13,560 bases of DNA from an uncultured Moraxella sp. (GTDB lineage: Bacteria; Pseudomonadota; Gammaproteobacteria; Pseudomonadales; Moraxellaceae). The stretch spans positions 1 to 13,560 of the forward strand of contig CALJUC010000152.1 in assembly GCA_937975585.1 (NCBI GenBank), in the 5' to 3' direction. Position numbers and translations under genes: made by a program. Position 1 is the stretch's first letter; each line of letters opens with the position of its first letter. Of this stretch, positions 1 to 8,297 are shown piece by piece. The notes under the pieces were generated by a model. That model ran no database searches. It was not told where the DNA came from and worked only from the letters and a program-made list of their open reading frames with translations.

Positions 1-2488
1 CCTCAATGTGTGGCTTCATCAAGATACCTTTATCGGTACCACAATCAGGCTGGGTAATAACCAAGTCTTGTGCCACGTCAACTAGACGACGGGTTAAGTA
101 ACCTGAGTTTGCCGTTTTCAACGCGGTATCGGCCAAACCTTTACGCGCACCGTGGGTTGAGATGAAGTACTGTAATACGCTCAAACCTTCACGGAAGTTT
201 GCTTTAATTGGGGTTTCGATGATTGAGCCATCTGGCTTAGCCATCAAACCACGCATACCCGCTAACTGACGAATCTGTGCTGCACTACCACGAGCACCTG
301 AGTCCGACATGATATAAATCGAGTTAAACGATTTTTCTTTCTCTTGTTCACCGTCACGGTTGATAACTGTGTCTTGTGACAAGTTGTCCATCATGGCTTT
401 AGCGATTTGGTCATTGGTACGTGACCAAATATCAATCACTTTGTTATAACGTTCACCAGCGGTTACGAAACCTTGTTCGAACTGTTGCTCAATCTCGCGT
501 ACTTCAGCGTCAGCGGCAGCAATGATGGCGTTTTTGGTTGGTGGAATAACCATATCTTCCATACCGATTGATACACCTGATAAGGTCGCTTGGGCGAAAC
601 CTAGGTACATCAATTGGTCAGCGAACATAACACTGTGCTTCACACCCATTTTGCGATAGCAAGAGTTGATAAGCTTAGCGATGTTCTTTTTGGTCATCTC
701 TTTGTTAACTTCATCGAAACTCATACCTTTTGGCGTGATGTTCCAAATCAAACAACGACCTGCAACGGTATCAACCATATTAAAGGTTTCAGTGGCATTG
801 CCTTCATCGTCATACGTGGTTTCTTCAACACGCACTTTGATTTTCGCATTGACGCTTAAATCGCCTGTACCTAACGCACGATACACTTCTTTAACATTAG
901 CAAAGGTCATGCCTTCGCCTTTGGCATTCACATGTGAACGGCTGATATAGTACAAGCCCAATACAACGTCTTGTGACGGGGTAATAATCGGCTCGCCATT
1001 CGCAGGCGACAAGATGTTGTTGGTCGACATCATCAAGGCACGGGCTTCAAGCTGTGCTTCCAAGGTCAACGGTACGTGTACCGCCATTTGGTCACCGTCG
1101 AAGTCGGCGTTGAACGCACTACAGACCAATGGGTGTAACTGAATCGCTTTACCTTCAATCAATACAGGCTCAAACGCTTGTAGACCCAAACGGTGAAGGG
1201 TTGGCGCACGGTTAAGTAGTACTGGGTGTTCACGAATCACGCTCGCAAGCATATCCCAAACGGCTGGCTCTTCACGCTCAACCATTTTCTTAGCCGCTTT
1301 AATAGTCGTTGCGATACCATTTTGTAGTAGTTTTGCGTAAGTAAATGGCTTGAATAGCTCCAATGCCATTTTCTTTGGCAAACCACATTGGTGTAGACGT
1401 AGGTATGGACCCACGGTAATAACCGAACGACCTGAGTAGTCAACACGTTTACCCAATAAGTTTTGACGGAAACGACCTTGCTTACCTTTAATCATGTCAG
1501 CAAGTGATTTCAATGGGCGTTTGTTGCTACCCGTAATCGCACGACCGCGACGGCCGTTGTCTAATAGTGCATCAACAGACTCTTGTAGCATACGTTTTTC
1601 GTTACGTACGATAATGTCTGGTGCGTTAAGCTCTAATAAGCGTTTGAGACGGTTATTACGGTTAATCACGCGACGATATAAATCGTTCAAATCAGAAGTC
1701 GCGAAACGACCACCTTCCAACGGTACCAATGGACGTAAATCCGGTGGCAATACTGGTAGGATAGTCATGACCATCCATTCTGGCTTGTTGTTTGAATCAC
1801 GGAATGATTCAAGTAGTTTCAAGCGTTTTGACATTTTTTTGAGTTTGGTTTCTGAACCGGTATTCGGAATTTCTTCACGAAGTTGGTCAATTTCCAAATC
1901 AACGTCGATGTCACGTAGCAAGTCTTGAACTGCTTCCGCGCCCATTTTGGCAGTGAATTCATCACCAAACTCTTCAAGGGCTTTGAAGTAGTCTTCGTCA
2001 TCCAATAACTGGAATTTTTCTAAACCAGTTAGACCAGGATCGGTTACTACGTAGCTTTCGAAGTACAATACGCGTTCGATATCACGCAAAGTCATATCAA
2101 GCAATAGACCGATACGGCTTGGTAATGATTTCAAGAACCAAATGTGGGCGACTGGGCTAGCCAATTCGATGTGACCCATACGCTCACGACGTACTTTCGC
2201 CGCCGTAACTTCAACGCCACATTTTTCACAGATAACGCCTTGGAATTTACGGCGTTTGTATTTACCACACAAGCATTCGTAGTCTTTGACTGGGCCAAAG
2301 ATTTTGGCACAGAATAGACCATCACGCTCTGGTTTGAACGTACGGTAGTTGATGGTTTCAGGCTTTTTCACTTCACCATGTGACCAAGATTTGATGGTAT
2401 CTGGCGATGCTAGAGAAATTTGAATGCTGTCGAACTCTTGCGTAGCAGCGTCCGCAGGGCTTTTCATAATATCGAGTAAGTCTTTCAA
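1..2488 (-). CDS. rpoC: RNA polymerase beta' subunit RpoC (N-terminal 829 codons, 3' end outside window)
   Basis: Catalytic beta' subunit of DNA-dependent RNA polymerase, acting in the cytoplasm with RpoA, RpoB, RpoZ and sigma. The frame is open from 2488 to the window edge and gives MKDLLDIMKSPADAATQEFD at the start. The N-terminal zinc site is intact (C72, C74, C87, C90). The catalytic NADFDGD motif is present with D462, D464 and D466, two residues later than in E. coli. The bridge-helix region (FISTHGARKGLADTALKTAN) lies near 105-250. The trigger loop and C-terminus are beyond the window. The start is TTG at 2488-2486: GGAG (2499-2496) sits 7 bases upstream, and the product then aligns with the family N-terminus. 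An overlapping ATG at 2501 is out of frame. It follows rpoB by 110 bases and is surely cotranscribed. No disruption seen. Confidence 0.98.
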   Translation of the reverse strand, partial: MKDLLDIMKSPADAATQEFDSIQISLASPDTIKSWSHGEVKKPETINYRTFKPERDGLFCAKIFGPVKDYECLCGKYKRRKFQGVICEKCGVEVTAAKVRRERMGHIELASPVAHIWFLKSLPSRIGLLLDMTLRDIERVLYFESYVVTDPGLTGLEKFQLLDDEDYFKALEEFGDEFTAKMGAEAVQDLLRDIDVDLEIDQLREEIPNTGSETKLKKMSKRLKLLESFRDSNNKPEWMVMTILPVLPPDLRPLVPLEGGRFATSDLNDLYRRVINRNNRLKRLLELNAPDIIVRNEKRMLQESVDALLDNGRRGRAITGSNKRPLKSLADMIKGKQGRFRQNLLGKRVDYSGRSVITVGPYLRLHQCGLPKKMALELFKPFTYAKLLQNGIATTIKAAKKMVEREEPAVWDMLASVIREHPVLLNRAPTLHRLGLQAFEPVLIEGKAIQLHPLVCSAFNADFDGDQMAVHVPLTLEAQLEARALMMSTNNILSPANGEPIITPSQDVVLGLYYISRSHVNAKGEGMTFANVKEVYRALGTGDLSVNAKIKVRVEETTYDDEGNATETFNMVDTVAGRCLIWNITPKGMSFDEVNKEMTKKNIAKLINSCYRKMGVKHSVMFADQLMYLGFAQATLSGVSIGMEDMVIPPTKNAIIAAADAEVREIEQQFEQGFVTAGERYNKVIDIWSRTNDQIAKAMMDNLSQDTVINRDGEQEKEKSFNSIYIMSDSGARGSAAQIRQLAGMRGLMAKPDGSIIETPIKANFREGLSVLQYFISTHGARKGLADTALKTANSGYLTRRLVDVAQDLVITQPDCGTDKGILMKPHIE

Positions 2489-2506
2489 ACTGTTTCTCCA
2501 TTTATG

Positions 2507-2531
2507 AGCCTAGTTAATAATGAACTAGGCT
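2507..2531 (-). other. hairpin upstream of the rpoC ribosome-binding site
   Basis: A perfect 9-base-pair inverted repeat (agcctagtt / aactaggct) with a 7-base loop lies in the rpoB-rpoC gap and ends 7 bases before the GGAG of rpoC. No T-run follows on the minus strand, so it is not a terminator. A 3' processing site or a modulator of rpoC translation is possible; that role is inference. A second, weaker 6-bp inverted repeat (tgggca / tgccca, 17-base loop) lies at 2559-2587, just after the rpoB stop. Confidence 0.6.
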
Positions 2532-2598
2532 ATTGGTTAATCGTTATCAATGGTTCTTTGGGCAAAAAACTCAAGTCAGACTGCCCACAAAGGCAAAA

Positions 2599-5500
2599 TT
2601 AGTTTTTGCTTTTGCTGTAGTCTTTCAACTCGATATTAATACCTAACGACTTGATCTCTTTAGTCAAGACGTTAAATGACTCTGGCATACCTGGCGCCAT
2701 GTTTTGCTCGCCATCTACGATGTTTTTGTACATACGGGTACGACCTTCAACGTCATCCGATTTCACGGTTAACATTTCTTGTAGGGTATATGCTGCACCG
2801 TATGCTTCAAGTGCCCACACCTCCATCTCACCGAAACGCTGACCACCGAACTGGGCTTTACCACCCAATGGCTGTTGCGTGACTAATGAGTATGAACCGG
2901 TTGAACGCGCATGCATCTTGTCATCAACCAAGTGGTTCAATTTCAGCATGTACATGTAACCCACGGTCACTGGACGGTCAAACTGTTGACCAGTACGGCC
3001 ATCAAATAAGACCTGCTGACCAGAAGTCGGCATACCAGCAAGCTCTAACAAGCCTTTGATTTGGTCTTCGTGCGCACCGTCAAACACGGCAGTACCCATA
3101 GGGACACCAGCACGTAGATTTTGTGACATTGCGATGACTTCATCATCACTCAAGCTGTCTAAGTCTACTTGCTCACCACCGATTTGGTTATATAGTTTGT
3201 CCAAGAATTCACGTAACTCACCAACTGCGGCTTGTTGCTTCATCATTTGGTCAATCTTGATACCTAGACCTCGAGCAGCACCACCCAAGTGGGTTTCAAG
3301 GATCTGACCCACGTTCATACGTGATGGTACACCTAGTGGGTTTAGTACGATATCAACTGGGTTACCGTTCTCATCGTATGGCATGTCTTCGACTGGCATG
3401 ATGCGTGATACCACACCCTTGTTACCATGACGACCCGCCATCTTATCACCCGGTTGGATACGACGTTTAACCGCTAGATAGACTTTAACGATTTTTTGTA
3501 CGCCATGGGTCAAGTCATCGCCTGCGGTCAATTTACGTTTTTTCTCAGTAAATTTCTCATCGATTTCTTTTTGTTTGTCAGTTAAGAAATCAGCGATTTG
3601 GGTCAAGCGCTCAGCGGTATCTTCTTGAATTGGTTGGATATCCAACAAGGTTTCAAGTGACATATCAGTCATGTTAGCAAGTGTTAATACCGTACCTGAT
3701 TTTAGACCCGCACCACCACTGACTGTTTGACCATCAAGCAAGCTGATGATACGACCACGTGCCGCGTTTTCGAAGATACGTAGTTCTTCTTTTAAGTCTT
3801 TGCGATAGCTATCAAGCTGCGCTTTTTCAATGGCTTGCGCGCGGCTGTCTTTTTCAACGCCATCACGGGTAAAGACTTGTACATCAATAACCGTACCTTT
3901 GGTGCTTGATGGTACACGTAATGACGTGTCTTTTACGTCAGCGGCTTTTTCACCGAAAATTGCACGAAGTAGTTTTTCTTCTGGGGTTAGCTGCGTTTCA
4001 CCTTTTGGTGTTACTTTACCCACCAAGATGTCGCCACCTTCAACTTCCGCACCGATGTACACGATACCGGCTTCGTCAAGGTTCGCAAGCGCTGCTTCAC
4101 CCACGTTTGGAATATCGGCAGTGATTTCTTCAGTGCCTAGTTTGGTATCACGCGCCACACAGGTTAATTCTTGAATGTGAATAGTCGTGAAACGGTCTTC
4201 TTTTACCACACGCTCAGATAGCAAAATCGAGTCTTCGAAGTTGTAACCATTCCATGGCATGAATGCCACGCGCATGTTTTGACCCAAGGCCAACTCACCC
4301 AAGTCAGTTGATGGACCATCCGCCAAGATATCCCCACGAGCGACTTCATCGCCTAGGTTGACAATGATGCGTTGGTTGATACAGGTGTTTTGGTTCGAAC
4401 GCGTGTATTTAACCAAGTTATAGATATCAATACCCGCTTCACCCGCTTGCATCTCGTTTTCATTAACTTTGATGACGACACGGCTCGCGTCAACGTCCAT
4501 GATAGTACCGCCACGTTTAGCGGTCACACACACACCCGAGTCGCGTGCGACGTGACGCTCCATACCCGTACCAACAAGCGGTTTGTCAGAACGTAAAGTC
4601 GGTACTGCCTGACGTTGCATGTTGGAACCCATCAAGGCACGGTTAGCATCGTCATGCTCCAAGAATGGAATCAAGCTTGCCGCTACTGATACAACCTGAC
4701 GGGGTGATACGTCCATATGCGTGACTTTATCTGGTGCCATACGCACAAATTCACCATAGTTACGTACTGATACGTAGTCTTCGGTCAAGTTACCCGCTGC
4801 ATCTACTGGTGAGTCAGCTTGTGCAATCACAGTACCCACTTCTTCAATCGCTGATAAGTATTCGATTTCGTCAGTAACTTTGCCATCAACCACTTTACGA
4901 TATGGGGTTTCTAAGAAACCAAATTCGTTAGTTTTGGCATACACTGCCAATGAGTTAATCAAACCAATGTTTGGACCTTCAGGCGTTTCAATCGGACAGA
5001 CACGACCATAGTGGGTCTGGTGTACGTCACGTACCTCAAAGCCTGCACGTTCACGGGTCAAACCCCCTGGGCCAAGCGCCGATACACGGCGTTTATGGGT
5101 GATTTCTGACAATGGGTTATTTTGGTCCATGAACTGTGAAAGCTGTGATGAACCAAAGAACTCTTTAATCGCGGCCGCCACTGGTTTTGAGTTAATCAAG
5201 TCTTGTGGTGACAAGTTGTCTGATTCAGCATTACTCAAACGCTCTTTTACGGCACGTTCAACACGTACTAGACCCACACGGAATTGGTTTTCCGTCATCT
5301 CACCCACTGAACGCACACGACGGTTACCTAAGTGGTCGATATCATCGACTTCACCACGGCCATCACGGATTTCGATTAAAGTTTTTAATACATCGATGAT
5401 GTCATCGTTGGTTAAAACACTGCGCTCGCGCTGTAGGTCTGGATCGTTGGTTGGCTCGTATGGACGACCCAAACGACGGTTGAACTTCATACGACCAACG

Positions 5501-6717
5501 TTTGACAAGTCATAACGATCCGCATTAAAAAACATTGATTCAAATAATTTTTCTGCGGTTTCTAAGGTCGGTGGCTCGCCTGGACGCATCACTTTATAGA
5601 TTTCGATAAGTGCTTCTTCACGAGACATCGCGGTATCAGCACGCAAGGTATCAGCAATGTATGAACCATGGTCGATGTCATTGGTAAACAAGATATCGAA
5701 TTCTTTGATGCCGTTATTGCTGATTTTGACCAAGGTTTCATGGTCGATTAACTGATTAGCGCGAGCGATGACTTCATCATCAACCACAATATCCTGCGCC
5801 AAGATGCGCTCATACAAGTACTCATCAGGTACTGGCAGTTTGGTCATACCAGCCTGTTCAATTTTACGAATACCGCGTGCGTTAATACGCTTGCCCTGTT
5901 CAACAATCACTTCACCCTCTGGTGAAACGATATCAAACTGTGCCATCTCACCGCGCAAACGATCCGCAATTAAGTCGATTTCGAACTGTTCAGCACCTTT
6001 GTATACGCGGCTCTTTTCGTAGAACGCATCAAGGATTTGCTGAGTATTCATGCCAATCGCATGTAAAATCACGGTCGCAAGCAATTTACGACGACGGTCA
6101 ATACGAGCGAATACCAAGTCTTTGGCATCAAATTCAAAATCTAACCATGAACCACGGTAAGGGATAATACGTGCGTTATAGAGCACTTTACCGCTTGAGT
6201 GTGATTTACCTTTGTCATGGTCAAAGAAAACACCTGGCGAACGGTGTAGCTGAGACACGATAACACGCTCAGTACCGTTAATCACGAAAGTACCGTTTTC
6301 GGTCATCAATGGGATTTCGCCCATGTACACGCTTTGTTCACGGATGTCTTTAATCGCAGCTTTCGCGTCTTTATCTTTGACATCTTTGTCTTTGATAACT
6401 AAGCGAATTTTAACGCGTAACGGCGCTGCATAAGTTGAACCGCGAGTGATACATTCACGTACGTCGAACTCTGGCGCACCTAGATAATACTCTACAAATT
6501 GCAGTTCAGCATTACCGGTATGGCTTTCGATTGGGAAAATCGAGGTAAACGCCGCTTGTAAACCAATGTTTTCGCGACCTTTTGGCTTTTTATGTTCTTG
6601 CAAAAATTGCTCATAAGAGTCCACCTGGATTGCCAATAAATATGGCACATCCATTACGGTGGGCAATTGGGCAAAACTTTTACGAATGCGTTTTTTTTCA
6701 GTATACGAGTATGCCAT
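2599..6717 (-). CDS. rpoB: RNA polymerase beta subunit RpoB
   Basis: Beta subunit of RNA polymerase, 1372 residues against 1342 in E. coli and about 1362 in Acinetobacter. It is complete from MAYSYTEKKRIRK to the TAA at 2601-2599. The rifampicin-binding cluster reads QLSQFMDQNN then THKRRVSALGPGGLTRERAG at about residues 525-558. D531, H541 and S546 (E. coli D516, H526, S531) are all wild type, so the sequence predicts a rifampicin-sensitive enzyme. The C-terminal GDKMAGRHGNKG region and the clamp-binding segment GGKAQFGGQRFGEMEVWALE are intact. AAGGA lies 7 bases before the ATG. The 403-base gap to rplL holds a terminator-like hairpin and a candidate internal promoter, so beta/beta' output may be set partly independently of the ribosomal protein genes. 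Confidence 0.99.
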   Translation of the reverse strand: MAYSYTEKKRIRKSFAQLPTVMDVPYLLAIQVDSYEQFLQEHKKPKGRENIGLQAAFTSIFPIESHTGNAELQFVEYYLGAPEFDVRECITRGSTYAAPLRVKIRLVIKDKDVKDKDAKAAIKDIREQSVYMGEIPLMTENGTFVINGTERVIVSQLHRSPGVFFDHDKGKSHSSGKVLYNARIIPYRGSWLDFEFDAKDLVFARIDRRRKLLATVILHAIGMNTQQILDAFYEKSRVYKGAEQFEIDLIADRLRGEMAQFDIVSPEGEVIVEQGKRINARGIRKIEQAGMTKLPVPDEYLYERILAQDIVVDDEVIARANQLIDHETLVKISNNGIKEFDILFTNDIDHGSYIADTLRADTAMSREEALIEIYKVMRPGEPPTLETAEKLFESMFFNADRYDLSNVGRMKFNRRLGRPYEPTNDPDLQRERSVLTNDDIIDVLKTLIEIRDGRGEVDDIDHLGNRRVRSVGEMTENQFRVGLVRVERAVKERLSNAESDNLSPQDLINSKPVAAAIKEFFGSSQLSQFMDQNNPLSEITHKRRVSALGPGGLTRERAGFEVRDVHQTHYGRVCPIETPEGPNIGLINSLAVYAKTNEFGFLETPYRKVVDGKVTDEIEYLSAIEEVGTVIAQADSPVDAAGNLTEDYVSVRNYGEFVRMAPDKVTHMDVSPRQVVSVAASLIPFLEHDDANRALMGSNMQRQAVPTLRSDKPLVGTGMERHVARDSGVCVTAKRGGTIMDVDASRVVIKVNENEMQAGEAGIDIYNLVKYTRSNQNTCINQRIIVNLGDEVARGDILADGPSTDLGELALGQNMRVAFMPWNGYNFEDSILLSERVVKEDRFTTIHIQELTCVARDTKLGTEEITADIPNVGEAALANLDEAGIVYIGAEVEGGDILVGKVTPKGETQLTPEEKLLRAIFGEKAADVKDTSLRVPSSTKGTVIDVQVFTRDGVEKDSRAQAIEKAQLDSYRKDLKEELRIFENAARGRIISLLDGQTVSGGAGLKSGTVLTLANMTDMSLETLLDIQPIQEDTAERLTQIADFLTDKQKEIDEKFTEKKRKLTAGDDLTHGVQKIVKVYLAVKRRIQPGDKMAGRHGNKGVVSRIMPVEDMPYDENGNPVDIVLNPLGVPSRMNVGQILETHLGGAARGLGIKIDQMMKQQAAVGELREFLDKLYNQIGGEQVDLDSLSDDEVIAMSQNLRAGVPMGTAVFDGAHEDQIKGLLELAGMPTSGQQVLFDGRTGQQFDRPVTVGYMYMLKLNHLVDDKMHARSTGSYSLVTQQPLGGKAQFGGQRFGEMEVWALEAYGAAYTLQEMLTVKSDDVEGRTRMYKNIVDGEQNMAPGMPESFNVLTKEIKSLGINIELKDYSKSKN

Positions 6718-6995
6718 TAAAAGTCCTTAAACAGTCAACGCGTTAATGCCTACCCAAACGTTAATCAAATAGATAATCAGCCTAAAAACAGGCTTCTCCC
6801 ATAACTTGCTTAACGATGGAATCAATCATAATGACGACTTCGCTCAAGGTGGCTGCCAGCGACCAAGCCTTAAACAAGGTGTCAAATAAATTTTTTAAAT
6901 GCTAAAAACGACAAAAAGCCAACCACCAATCGGTGCTTAGCCACTAGGATTAATCAATAAACACTGGGTTTACTACTAGCATGGAACAAAAGTGT

Positions 6996-7028
6996 CCTTT
7001 GTAAATGTGTCACGTCTGACACAAAAGG
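6996..7028 (-). other. stem-loop in the rplL-rpoB gap, possible RNase III-type processing site
   Basis: A perfect 7-bp stem (tgtgtca / tgacaca, 4-base loop, 7006-7023) is extended by a second 5-bp stem (ccttt / aaagg) after a 5-base asymmetric bulge. It lies just downstream of the terminator-like hairpin in the transcript. Position and shape recall the E. coli RNase III site between rplL and rpoB. Cleavage here is inference only. Confidence 0.45.
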
Positions 7029-7039
7029 TCAAGATTACC

Positions 7040-7068
7040 ATTATACAATAAAAAAGCTACTATTGCAA
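7040..7068 (-). promoter_or_regulatory. candidate internal promoter for rpoBC
   Basis: The minus strand carries TTGCAA (7068-7063), a 17-base spacer, and a perfect TATAAT (7045-7040). The -35 element is a 4/6 match to consensus. It sits in the loop and descending arm of the terminator hairpin, and the -10 follows its T-tract directly. It would give rpoBC transcription independent of read-through from rplL, with an mRNA leader of roughly 310 bases. Confidence 0.5.
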
Positions 7069-7085
7069 CCGCAATAGTAGCTTTT
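7047..7085 (-). terminator. intrinsic terminator / attenuator after rplL
   Basis: A perfect 15-bp stem (arms 7085-7071 and 7066-7052) with a 4-base GGTT loop is followed on the minus strand by six consecutive T (7055-7050) and ATT. It starts 35 bases after the rplL stop. Because rpoB and rpoC lie downstream, it probably acts as a partial terminator that sets the ratio of stalk protein to polymerase subunits, as the E. coli attenuator does. The degree of read-through cannot be told from sequence. Confidence 0.85.
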
Positions 7086-7120
7086 AGAAGTTATGCTAGT
7101 TAAAGCATGGTCTATTAGAA

Positions 7121-7495
7121 TTATTTCAATTCTACAGTTGCGCCAGCTTCTTCTAGTTTTTTCTTCAATTCTTCAGCTTCAGCTTTCGCTACGCCTTCTT
7201 TAACGTTCGCTGGAACGCCTTCAACTAGGTCTTTAGCTTCTTTCAAGCCTAGGCCAGTTGCTTCACGTACTGCTTTAATTACGCCAACTTTCTTGTCGCC
7301 GAAACCAGTCAATACAACAGTGAAGTCGTCTTTTTCTTCAGCAGCAGCGCCAGCGTCGCCACCAGCTGCAGGAGCAGCAGCCAATGCAGCAGCTGATACG
7401 CCGAATTTTTCTTCCATTGCAGAGATAAGCTCTACGATTTCCATTACGGTTTTTTCTGCGATTGCATCAAGGATTTCTTGGTTAGTTAATGCCAT
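7121..7495 (-). CDS. rplL: 50S ribosomal protein L7/L12
   Basis: Ribosomal stalk protein, present as multiple dimers bound to L10, which recruits and activates the translational GTPases. It has 124 residues against 121 in E. coli. The N-terminal dimerisation helices span about 1-33. A flexible Ala/Gly-rich hinge covers about 34-53. The C-terminal factor-binding domain starts at DDFTVVLTGFGDKKVGVIK and includes the conserved ATGLGLKEAKDLVEG segment. AGGAA lies 8 bases before the ATG. It follows rplJ by 57 bases with no structure between, so the two are translated from one mRNA. A strong hairpin follows the stop. No abnormality. Confidence 0.99.
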   Translation of the reverse strand: MALTNQEILDAIAEKTVMEIVELISAMEEKFGVSAAALAAAPAAGGDAGAAAEEKDDFTVVLTGFGDKKVGVIKAVREATGLGLKEAKDLVEGVPANVKEGVAKAEAEELKKKLEEAGATVELK

Positions 7496-7552
7496 GATAA
7501 ATGTTCCTAAATAGGTGAATAAGGTTAGTTAAAACGAAAGTGAGTGTGCTGA

Positions 7553-8056
7553 TTAAGCCGCTTCGCCTTCCATTTTGTCGCGTAATGCCGCAAGAGTACG
7601 AGCAAGCTTGCCAGCGGCGGCTTCTTTCATAGTACCCATCAAGCGTGCAATCGCTTCGTCGTAAGTTGGTAACGTTGCTAAACGGTCGATATTTTTAGCG
7701 TCGATAAACTCACCAGCAAAGGCTGCGCCTTTAATCTCAAATTTGTCGTTACCTTTTGCAAATTCTTTGAACAAACGTGCAGCAGCACCTGGGTGTTCAG
7801 TTGAGAATGCGATTAAGGTAGGACCCACGAATACATCGTTTAATACTGCATAATCAGTATCAGCCAATGCACGACGTAACAAGGTGTTACGTACGATACG
7901 CATATCAACACCCGCAGCGCGAGCATCTTTACGTAATTGGGTCATTTTGCCAACGGTTACACCGCGAGCATCAGCGACAACAGCAGATAAAGCACCTTTG
8001 GCAGATTCACTTACTTCAGCAACAATCGCTTGTTTGTCTTGAAGATTTAATGCCAT
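7553..8056 (-). CDS. rplJ: 50S ribosomal protein L10
   Basis: L10 anchors L7/L12 dimers to the 23S rRNA GTPase centre and, complexed with L7/L12, represses its own operon by binding the mRNA leader in E. coli. It has 167 residues (165 in E. coli). The RNA-binding N-terminal domain contains ADARGVTVGKMTQLRKDAR (28-46) and RNTLLRRA (56-63). The C-terminal helix that binds L12 dimers is about 134-167. GGAGA lies 6 bases before the ATG at 8056. The 241-base region upstream folds into a candidate L10 leader. Complete and unremarkable as a protein. Confidence 0.98.
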   Translation of the reverse strand: MALNLQDKQAIVAEVSESAKGALSAVVADARGVTVGKMTQLRKDARAAGVDMRIVRNTLLRRALADTDYAVLNDVFVGPTLIAFSTEHPGAAARLFKEFAKGNDKFEIKGAAFAGEFIDAKNIDRLATLPTYDEAIARLMGTMKEAAAGKLARTLAALRDKMEGEAA

Positions 8057-8081
8057 GGGTTGTCTCCATATTACTTAATAA

Positions 8082-8106
8082 GGCAATCACAAAAAGCATG
8101 ATTGCC
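8082..8106 (-). other. hairpin immediately upstream of the rplJ ribosome-binding site
   Basis: A perfect 8-bp stem (ggcaatca / tgattgcc) with a 9-base loop ends 14 bases upstream of the rplJ Shine-Dalgarno sequence (8067-8063). It has no T-run beyond its 3' arm, so it is not a terminator. It may take part in control of rplJ translation (inference). Confidence 0.55.
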
Positions 8107-8118
8107 AGTGATTACGGT

Positions 8119-8137
8119 GTTATCAAGATTTGATAAC
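8119..8137 (-). other. hairpin in the rplJ leader with an alternative partner
   Basis: A perfect 8-bp stem (gttatcaa / ttgataac) with a 3-base loop. The minus-strand 5' arm motif GTTATCA occurs again at 8185-8179, inside the L10-leader candidate, so the TGATAAC arm (8125-8119) could pair with either copy. Confidence 0.55.
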
Positions 8138-8147
8138 TTTCCGTCTG

Positions 8148-8219
8148 CGTAGGCCGTCAAACGGACGATTAAACAAAGTGATAACCATTTTAGAAACGGT
8201 AACAAGCTTTGAACCTACG
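8148..8219 (-). promoter_or_regulatory. candidate L10 leader (autoregulatory mRNA structure)
   Basis: A three-way junction can be drawn on the minus strand. The closing stem is CGTAGG (8219-8214) with CCTACG (8153-8148). One arm pairs CAAAG with CTTTG (8211-8207 / 8178-8174), then, past an asymmetric internal loop, ACCGTTT with AAATGGT (8200-8194 / 8190-8184, one G-T pair) around a 3-base loop. A small hairpin CCGT-ttg-ACGG (8164-8154) stacks on the closing stem. In E. coli the L10-L7/L12 complex binds a structured leader at this place. Assignment rests on position and folding by eye, not on a model match. Confidence 0.5.
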
Positions 8220-8227
8220 GTCTTAGA

Positions 8228-8246
8228 CAGCACAACCCGTGTGCTG
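8228..8246 (-). other. hairpin at the start of the rplA-rplJ intergenic region
   Basis: A perfect 7-bp stem (cagcaca / tgtgctg) with a 5-base loop lies about 50 bases after the rplA stop. The 3' side lacks a T-tract, so a terminator is unlikely. A processing site or part of the L10 leader is possible. Confidence 0.5.
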
Positions 8247-8250
8247 AACT

Positions 8251-8268
8251 AAATTGATAAAATTGATA
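8251..8268. repeat. 9-bp tandem direct repeat after rplA
   Basis: The unit aaattgata is repeated exactly, twice in succession. It lies between the rplA stop and the 8228-8246 hairpin. No function can be read from it. Confidence 0.6.
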
Positions 8269-8297
8269 AATACGTTATTTATTACAGTAAAGCAAAA

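Larger units (their letters stand above)
6718..7120 (-). other. rplL-rpoB intergenic regulatory region (403 bases, no gene)
   Basis: This is the only gap above 300 bases. In transcription order it holds a 15-bp terminator-like hairpin directly after rplL, a TATAAT promoter candidate overlapping it, a two-part stem-loop at 7028-6996, an AT-rich middle, and a small 5-bp hairpin (agcct / aggct, 6794-6779) about 60 bases before rpoB. I see no convincing ORF in it. E. coli carries a partial attenuator and an RNase III site in the same interval, so the layout is conserved in kind. Confidence 0.75.

Noticed and set aside
1494..1928. A 144-codon plus-strand open frame inside rpoC
   Set aside because: It is antisense to strongly conserved rpoC codons, shows no recognisable domain and has no ribosome site. 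Similar antisense frames run through rpoB and the ribosomal genes and are composition shadows.
8184..8220. TAAAAT on the minus strand as a -10 for an rplJ promoter
   Set aside because: The matching -35 positions read GGTTCA or neighbours, a poor match, and the bases are better explained by the stem of the L10-leader candidate.
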